A DNA stretch of 24,785 nucleotides, taken from positions 1 through 24,785 of the forward strand of contig JAQUJJ010000047.1 of NCBI GenBank assembly GCA_028681035.1. Reading direction: 5' to 3'. Origin of the DNA: Candidatus Cloacimonadota bacterium. GTDB taxonomy: Bacteria; Cloacimonadota; Cloacimonadia; Cloacimonadales; Cloacimonadaceae. The position numbers and the translations under genes are program-made. The number at the start of each line of letters is the position of its first letter. Within the stretch, counting starts at the first letter, position 1. Under the pieces are notes generated by a model. It had not been told where the DNA came from. It searched no databases and was given only the letters and a program-made list of their open reading frames with translations. Positions 23,259 through 24,785 of the stretch are shown here, piece after piece.

Positions 23259-24344
23259 ATGATAAGTATTTTATTTAGAATAATTGGATACTGGCTGATG
23301 AAGCATATCGGCGCACCGCGACTGATGCCCATGAATTATACAGTAAGCCTTTTATACACATGTAACTCACGCTGTTCCACCTGTAAAATTTGGAAGAAGA
23401 AGGCAAGGAACCTTAGCGTGGATGAATACAAGCAAATCTTCCGTAGCATTGGGCATTCGCCGTATTGGATAACCTATAGCGGCGGCGAGCCTTTCCTGCG
23501 AAACGATATTGTGGAGATTGTAAGTGAGATATACAAGATATCCCAGCCGAGGATAATAAATATCCCCACCAATGGCTTGCTGGTGAAAACTGTGGTGGAT
23601 AAAGCTGAAGCCATCGCTAAAGCCTGCCCCAAGGCACAGGTGATTATTAACGTTTCCATAGATGGCATAGAAAACCAGCATGATGAGATACGCAATGTGC
23701 CAGGGAATTACAAGAAGGCGATATCTACCTTCAACGGCTTGAAAGCATTGAAACAGCCGAATCTCAGCGTAGGCATACATACCGTTATCTCCCGCTTTAA
23801 TGTGGAACATTTCTCTTCCATTGCCAACGAACTGATGCGCCTGAATCCCGATAGCTATATCACCGAGATTGCCGAAGAAAGAGAGGAATTGGATACGATA
23901 GGCACGGATATCACGCCTTCACTGGTGTCCTATAAAAGTGCTGTGGATTATCTGATACACCGCATCAAGAACGGCAAATACAAAGGCATGATGAAGATAA
24001 CTCAGGCTTTCAGGATAGAGTATTACAATTTGGTGAAAAAGATTATGCGCGACCAGACTCAGGTGATACCCTGTTATTCGGGTGTTGCGTCCTGCCAGAT
24101 TTCGCCCGATGGTGATATCTGGACTTGCTGTGTTAAAGCCAAGCCTTTAGGGAATCTGCGCAAAGAAAAGTATAACTTCCGCAAGATATGGTATTCCCCG
24201 GAGGCAGAACTGGAACGCAGGTCAATACATAAGAAAGAATGCTGGTGTCCCCTAGCCAATGCCTCTTATACAAATATGCTGATGGATATTCCCACCCTGA
24301 TGCGGGTAACATGGCGTAGTTTCTTTCGCTGGTGGAGTAGCTAA
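23259..24344 (+). CDS. Radical SAM protein with SPASM-like C-terminus
   Basis: A 361-residue enzyme that uses a [4Fe-4S] cluster and S-adenosylmethionine to make a 5'-deoxyadenosyl radical. The cluster motif is CNSRCSTC (C35, C39, C42), followed by YSGGEPFLRNDI (SAM-binding GGE), IPTNG and VSIDG. The C-terminus carries CYSGVASCQISPDGDIWTCC and a later CWC, a Cys pattern like SPASM auxiliary-cluster domains, and ends in a hydrophobic, Trp/Arg-rich tail. Homologues act in peptide maturation, sugar or lipid-linked modifications. The substrate cannot be told here. It starts 9 nt after the glycosyltransferase with only a weak ribosome binding site. The next ATG follows its stop directly. Confidence 0.88.
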   Translation: MISILFRIIGYWLMKHIGAPRLMPMNYTVSLLYTCNSRCSTCKIWKKKARNLSVDEYKQIFRSIGHSPYWITYSGGEPFLRNDIVEIVSEIYKISQPRIINIPTNGLLVKTVVDKAEAIAKACPKAQVIINVSIDGIENQHDEIRNVPGNYKKAISTFNGLKALKQPNLSVGIHTVISRFNVEHFSSIANELMRLNPDSYITEIAEEREELDTIGTDITPSLVSYKSAVDYLIHRIKNGKYKGMMKITQAFRIEYYNLVKKIMRDQTQVIPCYSGVASCQISPDGDIWTCCVKAKPLGNLRKEKYNFRKIWYSPEAELERRSIHKKECWCPLANASYTNMLMDIPTLMRVTWRSFFRWWSS

Positions 24345-24785
24345 ATGATATCACTCCAAAGCCGGGAAGCATCACCACCGCGCAGTATATGCGAATATAG
24401 AGCGTCCAAAGATGGGCGCTTTGCTTGGTTCCTGCTAACCTGGCATCCAGAGAAAGATGTGGTGTTGGAAGAGATTGTAGCCGAGATTAAGCTGGAAGTG
24501 CTGAACTCTGAGATAAATAATATCTCCCGCATGGAAATTGAGAAATGGCTGAGAAGTTTCTTTGCAGATTTGCATTGGAAACTGCATGCCCGCTTACGGA
24601 AGAGTTCTCTGGTAGAAAAGGGAATCTCGCTATTCTTTGGCGTGTTGTATGACCACGAGCTTTACTTTGTGAAGACCGGACGCATCTTCGCCATAGTAAC
24701 CGATGCCAAGAAGATACGCTCTGTGGGCAAAGACTGGAAGAATTACCAGGTACAGAGCCAAAAAGGCTTGCAGTTATTTGGCTAT
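24345..24785 (+). CDS. Unknown protein, 3' truncated by the window edge
   Basis: An open frame from ATG directly after the radical SAM stop to the window end, 147 codons without a stop. I do not recognise it. It begins MISLQSREASPPRSICEYRA, has a charged helical middle (EIEKWLRSFFADLHWKLHAR) and then SLFFGVLYDHELYFVKTGRI. The last pattern resembles the strand pair of PP2C-type phosphatases that carries a GDS motif, but the catalytic aspartates are not evident, so this is only a hint. Codon use and spacing match the operon. Confidence 0.6.
   Translation, partial: MISLQSREASPPRSICEYRASKDGRFAWFLLTWHPEKDVVLEEIVAEIKLEVLNSEINNISRMEIEKWLRSFFADLHWKLHARLRKSSLVEKGISLFFGVLYDHELYFVKTGRIFAIVTDAKKIRSVGKDWKNYQVQSQKGLQLFGY

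Overview
The window looks like a chromosomal segment of an uncultured Gram-negative bacterium. Candidatus Cloacimonadota (WWE1) or a near relative is my best guess, by inference only. The signs are a secreted protein with a type IX-secretion-type C-terminal domain (YPNPF, FlgD-like Ig fold), Sec lipoproteins with FN3 and TPR domains, a DUF5683-type protein, and short AT-rich intergenic regions packed with simple repeats. Every gene I accept is on the + strand.

Layout. (1) 1-1600: a REP-associated tyrosine transposase (RAYT) between two near-identical blocks of GGAG-headed palindromic repeats, followed by a G/T-rich repeat array. (2) 1600-5103: a non-coding stretch with an 8-bp tandem repeat and a hairpin-rich segment, then two exported proteins and a strong rho-independent terminator. 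(3) 5104-5990: about 880 bp of purine-rich repeats mirrored by pyrimidine-rich repeats. (4) 6053-12549: a tight six-gene operon of a WecA/MraY-type phospho-sugar transferase, a metallo-beta-lactamase-fold hydrolase, a TPR lipoprotein, a DUF5683-like membrane protein, an FN3 lipoprotein and a UvrD/PcrA helicase. (5) 12548-13730: a second, unrelated RAYT/IS200-like gene inside a second, GTAG-headed REP family, with mirrored flanks and a 113-bp tandem array. (6) 13968-20635: mfd and a SNF2-family helicase. (7) 20636-21424: a repeat graveyard holding degenerate copies of both REP families and of a MITE-like palindrome. (8) 21425-end: ribH, nusB, a family 2 glycosyltransferase, a radical SAM/SPASM-like protein and a truncated unknown gene, closely spaced as one operon.

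The strongest unusual signal is the pair of RAYT loci. Each of two divergent HUH transposases sits in its own REP family, and the two families carry the two tetranucleotide heads known for REPs (GGAG and GTAG). Both families have spread into tandem half-unit arrays, and both have decayed copies together about 8 kb from the nearer source locus. The rest is mostly recognisable housekeeping and envelope biology: envelope polysaccharide and lipoproteins, DNA repair helicases, riboflavin synthesis and transcription antitermination.
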